Both the position numbers and the translations under genes were made by a program. A model generated the notes under the pieces. It made no database searches, had not been told where the DNA came from, and saw only the letters and a list, made by a program, of their open reading frames with translations. Of a stretch of 12,243 nucleotides of DNA, positions 1 to 6,842 are shown piece after piece. Source of the stretch: RGIG3002 sp045546775 (GTDB taxonomy: Bacteria; Bacillota; Clostridia; Lachnospirales; Lachnospiraceae); NCBI GenBank assembly GCA_045546775.1, contig JAZQDM010000030.1, positions 1 to 12,243 on the forward strand, written 5' to 3'. The number at the start of each line of letters is the position of its first letter. Position 1 is the stretch's first letter.

Positions 1-5
1 ATTTT

Positions 6-51
6 AGAGGGCTATTGCAAAAGTGTAAAACTTTTGCAACAGCTCTTTTTT
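6..51 (+). terminator. Rho-independent terminator of the upstream gene
   Basis: A long inverted repeat has arms 6-23 and 31-48. The inner arms TTGCAAAAG and CTTTTGCAA pair perfectly around a 7-nt loop. The outer part continues after one A/C mismatch with a few G-U pairs. A run of six T follows at 46-51. It ends a gene lying to the left of the window and separates it from the DUF4026 gene. Confidence 0.85.
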
Positions 52-52
52 C

Positions 53-81
53 TTGCTTCATAAGCAAAGATTTGATACATT
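53..81 (+). promoter_or_regulatory. Candidate extended -10 promoter for the DUF4026 gene
   Basis: A weak -35 (TTGCTT, 53-58) lies 17 nt before TACATT (76-81). The -10 is preceded by TG at 73-74, giving an extended -10. It follows the terminator directly and would give a leader of about 60 nt before the ATG at 147. The match is modest, so this is a tentative call. Confidence 0.4.
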
Positions 82-146
82 AAAGTAGAACAGTGAAGAT
101 GTAAAGAATGTATGTAATTTATGATTATTACAAGGGGAGGGGTACC

Positions 147-1391
147 ATGAACAACGAAACAACGAAAAAAGAAAAATCGTACATGCTGGCAATACCAAAA
201 AGCGAAGAGAGCATTAAGGACGTAGCAGGGATTATGACCCGACTTTCTAAGTCGGAGGCGCTGACATTGATTGACCACAAATTTGAGGAAACATTGCAAC
301 TTGTCGTAAAGGTAGACGGCGAGGAGTATCGTGTGGAAGTGATGCCGATGGATTATGAGATTCCGCAGATGTTCCGCACCCAGCATTTCTTTCCGGATTT
401 GGATATTGAAGCCATTTCCAACGGAAGTGTCGGTTTGGCAGTGGAAATGGAATTTGGCGAGGATGCGTTAAAATCCTATCATGCACAGTTAAAAATCATA
501 TGCACGTTACTGGCGGATGTACTGGCTGTTATAGATTACAGTTCGGAAAAAATATTGTCAGGCAAATGGGTTAGCCTTGCGGCGGCATCGGCAGTTGCTC
601 CGGCGCCCAGATATATGTATACCGTGCAGGCGGTTGCCGGGGAAGATGAGTGTGTCTGGCTTCACAGCCACGGCTTAAACCGTTGCGGATTGCCGGAAAT
701 TGAAGTGCTTGATTCCACAAAAGATACCTACGACACCCATTATAATGTGCTGGAAATTACGGCAAACCGTATGTTGGAATTGGAGGATGCGCTTGAGCAG
801 GGTGAGCCGCTTTATGTGGCGCGCGTGACACAAAACATACCGCTTATGGCGACGTTGATTGACTGGAAAGAGGCAGTTTCGCATTATCCGGAAGATATGA
901 TTGGCGGAGCAATTGACAGAAAAGAGGACCACAACGAAAATACGTGTGGACTGTTTGTGTACCCAAGTTATGAGGCGATGGAAAAGAGACAGTATGCGCC
1001 ATTGTCTGTTTATGATGATCTTTTGGAAGAAAATCCGCTTTATATGATTTCGAATAAAGAGACCGCGCGCATGCGACAGCTGGCACTGGAGCGTATTCCG
1101 TACATGCTGGAAGCAGGAAAAAACAAAGACTATACAATCCTCATTAAAATCGGTTTGGATGTAGACGAGGAACATCGGGAAGCTATGGGACCTTTTGAGC
1201 ATATATGGTTTGAGCTTATGGAAGCGTCAGAAAATACGGTTACATGCAAGTTGACGCAGGAACCGTATTACGTAAAAAATATGCACGAAGGTAGCATTGG
1301 TACATATCCTTTTGACAAAATTACCGATTGGATTATTTATACAAAAGAGCGCAGAATCACACCGGATGATGTGTATTTGATGGAGCATTAA
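147..1391 (+). CDS. DUF4026/DUF2314-type domain protein
   Basis: The product is 414 aa, acidic, and has no signal peptide or membrane segment, so it is probably cytosolic. The N-terminal two thirds resemble the DUF4026 family, including the conserved-looking block around residues 171-189 (WLHSHGLNRCGLPEIEVLD). Residues about 328-405 look like DUF2314, with HIWFELME at 352-359 and ITDWIIY near 392-398, where a D-W pair is typical of that domain. Neither family has an established biochemical function; the role is unknown. The start at 147 is chosen because a strong ribosome binding site (GGGGAGGGG, 134-142) sits just before it. An in-frame ATG at 108 has no such site. The gene stands alone, following a terminator, and its stop codon overlaps that of the convergent permease gene. 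Family assignment is from recall of motifs and would need a profile search. Confidence 0.8.
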   Translation: MNNETTKKEKSYMLAIPKSEESIKDVAGIMTRLSKSEALTLIDHKFEETLQLVVKVDGEEYRVEVMPMDYEIPQMFRTQHFFPDLDIEAISNGSVGLAVEMEFGEDALKSYHAQLKIICTLLADVLAVIDYSSEKILSGKWVSLAAASAVAPAPRYMYTVQAVAGEDECVWLHSHGLNRCGLPEIEVLDSTKDTYDTHYNVLEITANRMLELEDALEQGEPLYVARVTQNIPLMATLIDWKEAVSHYPEDMIGGAIDRKEDHNENTCGLFVYPSYEAMEKRQYAPLSVYDDLLEENPLYMISNKETARMRQLALERIPYMLEAGKNKDYTILIKIGLDVDEEHREAMGPFEHIWFELMEASENTVTCKLTQEPYYVKNMHEGSIGTYPFDKITDWIIYTKERRITPDDVYLMEH

Positions 1392-2518
1392 TAAAAAAAT
1401 GTAACACAACCTAACAAAATCAAGGCAAATAGAAGGTTCATTGCAGTAAAATGAAGCAGATATTTGCCTTTTGTTATGCCGCCGTTTGTGTGCTTACGGG
1501 CATAGTTCGCCACGTATTTGTAGGAAATCAAGCTTGCCAGGGAGGCGATTAAAGTGCCAAGGCCGCCGATGTTTACGCCGAGCAAAAGCTGACCGTAATT
1601 ATCCGTAAAACCGGAAAGCAAAATGGCAGCAGGCACATTGCTGATAAACTGCGAAGCAAAAAAGGAAACAAGAAGTTCGCGGTTTTGGACAAGGGATGCA
1701 ATCCAGTCAGCAACCGCCGGAATACGTTGCAGATTGCCGATAAAAATAAAGAAACCGACAAACGTAAGAAGCAGGCAATAGTCTACTTTTTTTAAGGTGG
1801 AACGGTCAAGCAAAAGCAAGACCGGAATACTTACAAGCAACAAAACCGGATAAGGAATGATATAGGCAACGGTCAAAAGGCACAGGCCAAACAATACAAA
1901 ATAGTAAAGTGTCAGGAGCGGCTTTTTTTGGGATGCCTCCGGTGCAGCGTGTGTCAGTTCAATGGCGTGATTTTTTAATAAAACGGATGTCACAAGCAAA
2001 AGAGCAAAAGAAAGTATTGTAACCGGTGACATAAAAGCGAGGAAATCCAAAAGGCTAAAGCCGGACAAACCGTACAAATACAAGTTTTGCGGGTTGCCGA
2101 TAGGAGTCATCATACTGCCCAGATTGGCTGCAATCGTTTCCAGAACAACAATGGGAATCAGTGATTTTTCACAGTCGATTTTGTCAAAAATGAGTAACGT
2201 AAAAGGCACAAACGTAATGAGAGCCACATCGTTTGTGATAAACATAGACAGGAAAAAGCACAGACAGACTAAGAGGAGTGTCAGGCTGCGCGTGTCTTTC
2301 ACATATTTTAAAAGGGAAACGGACAACTTTTCAAAAATACCAAGTGTCTGTAACCCGGCCATAACGGTCATCAGGGCAAACAACAAAACCAATACCCGAA
2401 AATCAATATAATCTATGTACTCCCGGTCGACGGGAACAAGAAAAGAAGAAACGAGAGCAAGCAAAAGCGCAATAGTAAGCACCGTTTCTTTTTTTATAAA
2501 TGCAATCATCTGTTTCAT
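1388..2518 (-). CDS. SLC13/ArsB-type ion transporter superfamily permease
   Basis: The product is a 376-aa, very hydrophobic membrane protein with about ten to eleven predicted helices in two halves. Typical ion transporter superfamily (SLC13, ArsB/NhaD, CitMHS) signatures are visible. In the first half they are TNDV at 95-98 and a polar re-entrant stretch ETIAANLGSMMTPIGNPQN at about 127-145. In the second half they are SNVPAA at 293-298 and a Gly-rich GVNIGGLGT at about 314-322. Such proteins move anions (dicarboxylates, sulfate, arsenite) or exchange Na+ and H+; the substrate cannot be told here. The start is set at the ATG ending at 2518, 12 nt after AAAGGA. An ATG 14 codons upstream lies on top of the promoter and has no ribosome binding site. 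The gene is transcribed divergently from the LytTR operon and converges on the DUF4026 gene. Confidence 0.85.
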   Translation of the reverse strand: MKQMIAFIKKETVLTIALLLALVSSFLVPVDREYIDYIDFRVLVLLFALMTVMAGLQTLGIFEKLSVSLLKYVKDTRSLTLLLVCLCFFLSMFITNDVALITFVPFTLLIFDKIDCEKSLIPIVVLETIAANLGSMMTPIGNPQNLYLYGLSGFSLLDFLAFMSPVTILSFALLLVTSVLLKNHAIELTHAAPEASQKKPLLTLYYFVLFGLCLLTVAYIIPYPVLLLVSIPVLLLLDRSTLKKVDYCLLLTFVGFFIFIGNLQRIPAVADWIASLVQNRELLVSFFASQFISNVPAAILLSGFTDNYGQLLLGVNIGGLGTLIASLASLISYKYVANYARKHTNGGITKGKYLLHFTAMNLLFALILLGCVTFFY

Positions 2519-2549
2519 AAATCTTACCAATCCTTTCTCAAACAGTTCT

Positions 2550-2577
2550 ATTATAATCATTGTTTTAAGAAATGCAA
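2550..2577 (-). promoter_or_regulatory. Promoter of the ion-transporter-type permease
   Basis: Reading the minus strand, TTGCAT (2577-2572) is followed 16 nt later by a perfect TATAAT (2555-2550). Transcription would begin at about 2543, giving a leader of about 25 nt before the ATG at 2518. The leader contains the AAAGGA ribosome binding site. This promoter rules out the upstream in-frame ATG at 2560 as the start. Confidence 0.65.
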
Positions 2578-2611
2578 TCGATTTTTAGCGCTATTCTGTC
2601 ATGCAACCCAT

Positions 2612-2627
2612 AAGTTTTGTGCAAGTT
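2612..2627 (+). promoter_or_regulatory. Candidate LytTR operator (tandem AAGTT repeat)
   Basis: AAGTT occurs at 2612-2616 and again at 2623-2627, an 11-bp (one helical turn) period, about 35-50 bp upstream of the -35 of the LytTR operon. The first copy, TAAGTTTTG, fits 8 of 9 positions of the AgrA/LytTR-type consensus WMMGTTNRK; the second copy fits poorly. LytTR regulators usually bind spaced direct repeats and often control their own operon. This is a suggestion only. Confidence 0.25.
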
Positions 2628-2661
2628 ATCCCCCAAAAAGTGTCACTTAACAAAGGAAATA

Positions 2662-2690
2662 TTGTCGCAAAAGCAGATGCTTGCTAAAAT
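2662..2690 (+). promoter_or_regulatory. Promoter of the LytTR-DUF3021-ABC operon
   Basis: TTGTCG (2662-2667) and TAAAAT (2685-2690) are 17 nt apart. A TG at 2682-2683 gives an extended -10 (TGC TAAAAT). The predicted start is near 2697, which leaves a leader of about 36 nt with AAAGGA just before the ATG at 2733. Confidence 0.65.
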
Positions 2691-2732
2691 AAGAACATAA
2701 CAAAAGTATTGTAAAAACGCGAAAGGAACGTT

Positions 2733-3188
2733 ATGAAATATACCATTAGGAAAATCAAAGAAGGGGAAGATGAAGTCATTTTGCAGTACAAGCAAATGAA
2801 TCCCGAGATAGAGAGGCTTTTAAAGTTCTTCGGAACAGACGGGCAAAGAATTGTTGCATTTCGGGAAAAGACGCAAGTGATTTTGGAACCGGACAGCATT
2901 TTATATATAGAAAGTGTAGATGGCAAGACGTTTGCCTATACAAAAGAGCAGGTTTTGCGTGTGGATTATCCACTGAACCGTTTGGAAAAGTTATTGACGG
3001 ATATCAATTTTTTTCGGTGCAGCAAATCTATGATTTTGAATATCGACAAAGTGGAATGTTTAAGGAGTCTTCCGTCAAACCGTATTGATGCGCAGATGTG
3101 CAACGGAGAGCATATTATTATATCGCGGACGTACGCGTCGGATTTTCGAAAGAGACTGAAAGGAGGTGCAAAAGATGAAGAAACGTAA
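2733..3188 (+). CDS. LytTR-family DNA-binding transcriptional regulator
   Basis: The product is 151 aa. A short N-terminal segment (about 1-44) has no receiver domain. It is followed by a LytTR DNA-binding domain at about 45-145. Diagnostic pieces are the strand SILYIESVDGKTFAYT (55-70), the NFFRCSKSMILNIDKVE block (92-108) and the C-terminal SRTYASDFRKRL (131-142). Such stand-alone LytTR proteins usually lack a sensor kinase and are commonly found next to a small membrane protein, as here. The ATG has a good AAAGGA ribosome binding site. The 3' end overlaps the DUF3021 gene by 14 nt, which implies translational coupling. It probably regulates its own operon; the target site and signal are unknown. 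Confidence 0.9.
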   Translation: MKYTIRKIKEGEDEVILQYKQMNPEIERLLKFFGTDGQRIVAFREKTQVILEPDSILYIESVDGKTFAYTKEQVLRVDYPLNRLEKLLTDINFFRCSKSMILNIDKVECLRSLPSNRIDAQMCNGEHIIISRTYASDFRKRLKGGAKDEET

Positions 3189-3660
3189 AAAAGTAGTGGC
3201 ATTTTGGGAGCGTTACTTGTCAACGGAAATAGGCATCGAGTTCAAGGCGTGTCTGTATTTCTTTTGCATTTTGTTTTTTTATTCTGTGTATAAGCTGGCG
3301 TTAGGAAGTTTTGAGGCAAATATTATCCATATGGCGGAAATGATTCTTCTCACCTATTTTATGGGCTGGATGCAACTGTTTTTCTTGTCCAATTTTGATG
3401 AGGGAGAACGGCTTGGCCTAAAGGAATGGGGGTATTTGCTTATTTGTTCCGGCATATACACAGGTATTTCTTATATGGGTGCCTGGTTTGATAGGAACGT
3501 GGCCGTAAGTGCAGGCTTTTTGTGCTACATGATAGTGGTTTATATATGTGCGTTTCTTGTGTACAGCTCCAAACGAAAATTGGATGAAAACCAGATGAAC
3601 GAGGCGTTAAAACTTTTTCAGGCAAGAAAACGGGAGGATGCGGATGAAAACGGTAATTGA
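3175..3660 (+). CDS. DUF3021 family four-helix membrane protein
   Basis: The product is 161 aa, with a basic N-terminus (KKRKK), four hydrophobic helices (about 24-43, 52-72, 84-104 and 110-130) and a charged cytoplasmic C-terminal tail (about 131-161). Size, topology and position after a LytTR gene match the DUF3021 family. In described LytTR regulatory systems the paired membrane protein holds the regulator inactive, so a sensor or inhibitor role is a reasonable inference, not shown. The start is the ATG at 3175, 8 nt after AGGAGG (3161-3166). A GTG at 3166 overlaps that ribosome binding site and is rejected. The gene overlaps the upstream gene by 14 nt and the downstream ATPase gene by 17 nt. 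Confidence 0.85.
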   Translation: MKKRKKVVAFWERYLSTEIGIEFKACLYFFCILFFYSVYKLALGSFEANIIHMAEMILLTYFMGWMQLFFLSNFDEGERLGLKEWGYLLICSGIYTGISYMGAWFDRNVAVSAGFLCYMIVVYICAFLVYSSKRKLDENQMNEALKLFQARKREDADENGN

Positions 3661-4468
3661 TATTGCAAATTTGACAAAGAATTACGGAAAAAACAGAGGC
3701 GTTTTGGACGTGTCATTTCAAGTAAAAGAAGGCGACATGTTCGGGTTTTTGGGACCAAATGGGGCCGGCAAATCAACGACGATACGTTCTATGTTAGGGT
3801 TTATCCAATTTGAAAGCGGCAGTGTGTCGTTGTTTGGAAAAGATATCAAAAAGGAGCGGGAAGCCATTTTGGCGCAAGTGGGCTACATGCCTTCAGAAGC
3901 TATGTTTTATCCTTCCATGAAAGTGAAGGATGTGATAAAAATGGCAGCGGATGTGCGGAAGATGGATTGTGCAAAGGAAGCAGGGAAACTATGTGAGCGT
4001 CTGCAAGTTGACGTGGATAAAAAAATCAGTGAGCTTTCCTTAGGAAACCGCAAAAAAGTAAGTATTGTGTGTGCCATGCAACACCGTCCGAAATTGTTTG
4101 TGTTTGACGAGCCGACCAGTGGACTTGACCCGCTTATGCAGACGGAATTTTTTGAACTGATACAGGAGTATGTGCAGGAAGGTGCAACGTGTCTTCTTTC
4201 CACACATGTGCTCTCGGAAATTAAAAAATACTGCAAAAACGTGGCTATTATGAAAGAAGGAAAGCTACGGCTTGTGGAGTCGGTTGACAATCTGACAAAA
4301 ACAAATGCAAAGAGAATCAAAATGATTCGCGACGGGCAGCAGGAGGAGTTTTTGTTTGACGGAAATTTGAATGAATTTTTCAAAGAGCAGACAAAACATG
4401 ATATTTCGGATATTTTAATTGAGGAACCTTCGTTGGATGAAATTTTCATGCACTTTTATGCAGAATAA
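3644..4468 (+). CDS. ABC transporter ATP-binding protein
   Basis: The product is a 274-aa nucleotide-binding subunit with all main motifs: Walker A GPNGAGKST (37-45), Q-loop glutamine at Q78 (QVGYMPSE), a signature LSLGN (131-135) in place of LSGGQ, Walker B LFVFDE (151-156), D-loop SGLD (159-162) and switch histidine H188 (STHVLSE). The variant signature is common in ABC-2-type exporters of the bacitracin/Na+ efflux group. The C-terminal 80 residues are the usual variable tail of such subunits. The start is the ATG at 3644, 6 nt after GGAGG. The ATG at 3638 abuts that site and is too close. The gene overlaps DUF3021 by 17 nt and is followed after 9 nt by its permease. The substrate is unknown. 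Confidence 0.95.
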   Translation: MKTVIDIANLTKNYGKNRGVLDVSFQVKEGDMFGFLGPNGAGKSTTIRSMLGFIQFESGSVSLFGKDIKKEREAILAQVGYMPSEAMFYPSMKVKDVIKMAADVRKMDCAKEAGKLCERLQVDVDKKISELSLGNRKKVSIVCAMQHRPKLFVFDEPTSGLDPLMQTEFFELIQEYVQEGATCLLSTHVLSEIKKYCKNVAIMKEGKLRLVESVDNLTKTNAKRIKMIRDGQQEEFLFDGNLNEFFKEQTKHDISDILIEEPSLDEIFMHFYAE

Positions 4469-4477
4469 GGAGGAATT

Positions 4478-5269
4478 ATGTTAACTATTTTTTGCCATGA
4501 ATTAAAAATGCAAATCAAAAGCTTTTGGATATGGTTTGCTTGTGTAGGCGGTATGGGGCTTGTCTGTATTCTTCTTTTCTCCAGCATGGAAGGGAGCATG
4601 GAAGAGATGGCGGAAAGCATGGCGTCCATGGGTGCTTTCGCGGATGCGTTTGGAATGAGCAAGCTTAGCATTGCTACACTTGCCGGATTTTTTGCAGCAG
4701 AAGTGGGTACCATTCACGGACTCGGCGGAGCTATGTTTGCGGCGATTATCAGTGTAAACATGTTATCAAAAGAGGAAGATGGACATACAAGTGAATTTTT
4801 GTTTTCCCTTCCCATTTGCCGAAGCAAAGTGCTTACAGCAAAATGGGGGGCGATTACATGTATTTTGGTAGCCTTTAACTTGCTGTGCGGTGGCTTGTAT
4901 TGGTCGGGCATTGTTGTACTCGGAGAAGAGATGCCATTACAGGAATTTCTTCTTTTTATGGTTATGCAGACACTTATGCATTTGGAAATCGGCACTATTT
5001 GTTTTGCCTTGTCGGCTGCGATGAAAAAAAACAAGTTCGGAATCGGTCTTGGTGTTGTGCTAATGGTGTATGTTTGTGATATGATAGCCCGTGTTGTGCC
5101 GGACATAAAAGACGTGAAAGTAGTCAGCCCGTTTTCTTATGCCAATGCGGCAGATATATTGAGCGCCGGTTCTGTGGAGCTCATTCCGGTTTTGATTGGC
5201 ATAGGTGTTATGGCGGTTTGTATCGGTTTGGCATATCTGGTGTTTACGAAGCGTGATTTGGCAACCTAG
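4478..5269 (+). CDS. ABC-2-type transporter permease
   Basis: The product is 263 aa with about six hydrophobic helices: roughly 16-36, 66-95, 120-148, 156-180, 186-205 and 235-256. The cytoplasmic motif after the second helix (EEDGHTSEFLFSLPICRSK, 99-117) is the typical E-x-G-T-x-E-x-L-x-S-x-P-x-S/C-R block of ABC-2 permeases. A Met/acid-rich loop (about 37-60) lies outside between helices 1 and 2. It pairs with the ATPase directly upstream, which ends 9 nt before this ATG, and has a perfect AAGGAGG ribosome binding site. The pair most likely exports, or protects against, an envelope-active compound. That inference rests on the LytTR/DUF3021 context; the substrate cannot be read from sequence. 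Confidence 0.9.
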   Translation: MLTIFCHELKMQIKSFWIWFACVGGMGLVCILLFSSMEGSMEEMAESMASMGAFADAFGMSKLSIATLAGFFAAEVGTIHGLGGAMFAAIISVNMLSKEEDGHTSEFLFSLPICRSKVLTAKWGAITCILVAFNLLCGGLYWSGIVVLGEEMPLQEFLLFMVMQTLMHLEIGTICFALSAAMKKNKFGIGLGVVLMVYVCDMIARVVPDIKDVKVVSPFSYANAADILSAGSVELIPVLIGIGVMAVCIGLAYLVFTKRDLAT

Positions 5270-5302
5270 AGCCAAAGGCGGAAAAAACATATGAAAAAAC
5301 AA

Positions 5303-5330
5303 TTGAGTATATTGTCGATAATGTTATAAT
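5303..5330 (+). promoter_or_regulatory. Strong extended -10 promoter of the 5398-11101 gene run
   Basis: TTGAGT (5303-5308) is followed after 16 nt by a perfect TATAAT (5325-5330), which is preceded by TG at 5322-5323. The predicted start (about 5337) falls in the left arm of the hairpin at 5335-5365. The leader would be about 60 nt before the ATG at 5398. Confidence 0.7.
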
Positions 5331-5334
5331 AGTA

Positions 5335-5370
5335 AGCGGAGAGTACTGCAGTAAAACTCTCCGCTATTTT
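5335..5370 (+). terminator. Hairpin: ABC-operon terminator and/or 5' transcript stem-loop
   Basis: AGCGGAGAGT (5335-5344) and ACTCTCCGCT (5356-5365) form a perfect 10-bp stem with an 11-nt loop that contains the palindrome ACTGCAGT region. Only ATTTTG follows, so the U-tract is short for an intrinsic terminator. It is the only terminator candidate after the ABC operon. It also starts almost exactly at the predicted +1 of the next promoter, so transcripts of the next operon would begin with this stem. Confidence 0.6.
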
Positions 5371-5397
5371 GTTGAAAAGAACAGAGGGTGGGAGAAA

Positions 5398-5952
5398 ATG
5401 TCAAAAGGATTAAAACAACTGTTTAAGTTAGTCATTGTTATCATTCTTGTGGTGATTGGAGTAAAAAAATTTAACGAATTGGCCAATCCCGATATTACAA
5501 ATATTGAATATTTGTTGCTTGCGGATGAGCAAAAAATTGAGGAAGAACTTGGCATAGAATTGCAAGCGAACGAGGAAATGCAACGTAAGATTTATCGTTA
5601 TACGAACGGCGAACTTACGGTAAATGGCACTGCGGACAATGATTTTGGTGTTATTTACGTGGATGAAGAAAGAGTAGGCGTGCATATAGATGACATGCAC
5701 TACAGTATGTTCGGACTCAAAATCGGCGATATGATGACTAAGGTGGATGAAAGAATTACGTTCAAATATAATGATATGTTTCAGGTGCTGAACGATATGT
5801 ACAGTGGAAGTTCCACGGCAGAGTTTTATTATAACAGTAAGACGAACGAGTGTCTTGTTGTGGTGGAAAATGACTTTAGCGCCAGAATTGTTGCAATGAC
5901 CTATTATTCCGATGCGAGTGCCGCGTTAGGAGATTTGAAAAGTGTCAAATAG
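5398..5952 (+). CDS. Unrecognised membrane-anchored protein
   Basis: The product is 184 aa. Residues 1-7 are short and basic, residues about 8-23 form one hydrophobic helix (LFKLVIVIILVVIGV), and the remaining 160 residues are soluble and acidic. It therefore looks like a membrane-anchored extracytoplasmic protein; no lipobox cysteine is present. Two segments, YLLLADEQKIEEELGIEL (38-55) and HYSMFGLKIGDMMTKVDERI (101-120), look like successive copies of a helix-turn unit as in CAP-associated or BamE-like folds. This similarity is weak and not a family call. I do not recognise the gene. The ATG follows GGGTGGGAG. It is the first gene after a strong promoter and is followed 26 nt later by the DUF89 gene. 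Confidence 0.75.
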   Translation: MSKGLKQLFKLVIVIILVVIGVKKFNELANPDITNIEYLLLADEQKIEEELGIELQANEEMQRKIYRYTNGELTVNGTADNDFGVIYVDEERVGVHIDDMHYSMFGLKIGDMMTKVDERITFKYNDMFQVLNDMYSGSSTAEFYYNSKTNECLVVVENDFSARIVAMTYYSDASAALGDLKSVK

Positions 5953-5978
5953 GAGCAAGCGGATAAGGAGTTTAGACA

Positions 5979-6842
5979 ATGAAACTACGTGATAAGTGTT
6001 TGCCGTGTGTGGTTAGTCAGGCAATCAAAATAGCAGATATGGTCGGCTTGGAAAAGAAAGAAGAACTGATGAAAGCGGTTTTTGCGTATCTGAGCCAAAT
6101 GGATTTTTCGGTGCCCATTCCGGAGACAATGGGTGAAATTTTAGGTATGATTATTGGGCAGGTTGGTGTGGAAGACCCGTATAAAGAGGTGCGTGCGCAT
6201 TATAACGAACTTGTTTTACAAATTGTGCCGGACTTGGAACAAAGACTGTCGCAGATGGAATGTGAGGATGCCTTTTTGGAGGCAATCCGTTATGCGATTA
6301 TCGGAAATATTATTGATTTTGGGCCTATGAGCAATACCTTGCTTTCCGACGTACAAAATTCGTTTTTACAGGAGGAACGCTTTGGTTTTGCGATTGACCA
6401 CAGAAAGCAGCTGGTAAAAGAGTTGTGCAATGCAAAACGGGTATTGTATATCGGAGACAATTGCGGAGAAATTTGTGCGGACAAGCTTCTTTTAAAAACG
6501 ATAAAAGAAAACAATCCGCAGGCAGAGCTTTTCTTTGCGGTAAGAGAAAAGCCGTTTTTGAACGATTCCATTGCAGAAGACGCTTATAAAGTCGGAGTAG
6601 ATCAATATGCAACGATTGTGGAAAACGGTGGCGGAAGTCTTGGTGTGACAATGCAAAATGCAGATAGTGGATTCCGTACCATTTATGAAAAGGCGGATGT
6701 CGTTATTGCAAAAGGACAGGCCAATTACGAATGCTACAGCGATGCGCCGGGTAACGTTTTCTTTTTGCTGATGACCAAATGCGATATGATTGCGGAAGAA
6801 ATCGGTGTAGAACAAAATAGAATGGTGTGTAAAAAACGATGA
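5979..6842 (+). CDS. DUF89/ARMT1-like metal-dependent phosphatase
   Basis: The product is 287 aa, the size of the compact prokaryotic branch of DUF89. Visible marks are an N-terminal CLPC (C7, C10) typical of the CxxC branch, the metal/phosphate motif GDNCGE (159-164), REKPFLNDS (189-197) with N195 and D196, the KGQANYE loop (245-251), and the terminal LLMTKCDMIAEEIGV (263-277). DUF89 proteins are known as metal-dependent damage-control phosphatases that hydrolyse harmful or side-product phosphometabolites; the substrate of this branch is unsettled. AAGGAG lies 8 nt before the ATG. The last four bases (ATGA) are shared with the start of the metallo-hydrolase gene, so the two are probably translated in a coupled way and may act in one process. 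Confidence 0.88.
   Translation: MKLRDKCLPCVVSQAIKIADMVGLEKKEELMKAVFAYLSQMDFSVPIPETMGEILGMIIGQVGVEDPYKEVRAHYNELVLQIVPDLEQRLSQMECEDAFLEAIRYAIIGNIIDFGPMSNTLLSDVQNSFLQEERFGFAIDHRKQLVKELCNAKRVLYIGDNCGEICADKLLLKTIKENNPQAELFFAVREKPFLNDSIAEDAYKVGVDQYATIVENGGGSLGVTMQNADSGFRTIYEKADVVIAKGQANYECYSDAPGNVFFLLMTKCDMIAEEIGVEQNRMVCKKR

Noticed and set aside
108..146. Upstream in-frame ATG extending the DUF4026 protein by 13 residues
   Set aside because: No ribosome binding site before 108, while a strong GGGGAGGGG lies just before the ATG at 147; the extra residues look like translated leader.
2519..2560. Longer start of the minus-strand permease at 2560
   Set aside because: It overlaps the TATAAT box on that strand and lies upstream of the predicted transcription start, with no ribosome binding site.
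3166..3174. GTG start for the DUF3021 gene
   Set aside because: The GTG overlaps the AGGAGG site that is properly spaced for the ATG at 3175.
3638..3643. ATG start of the ABC ATPase at 3638
   Set aside because: It directly abuts the GGAGG site with no spacing; the ATG at 3644 has 6 nt spacing.
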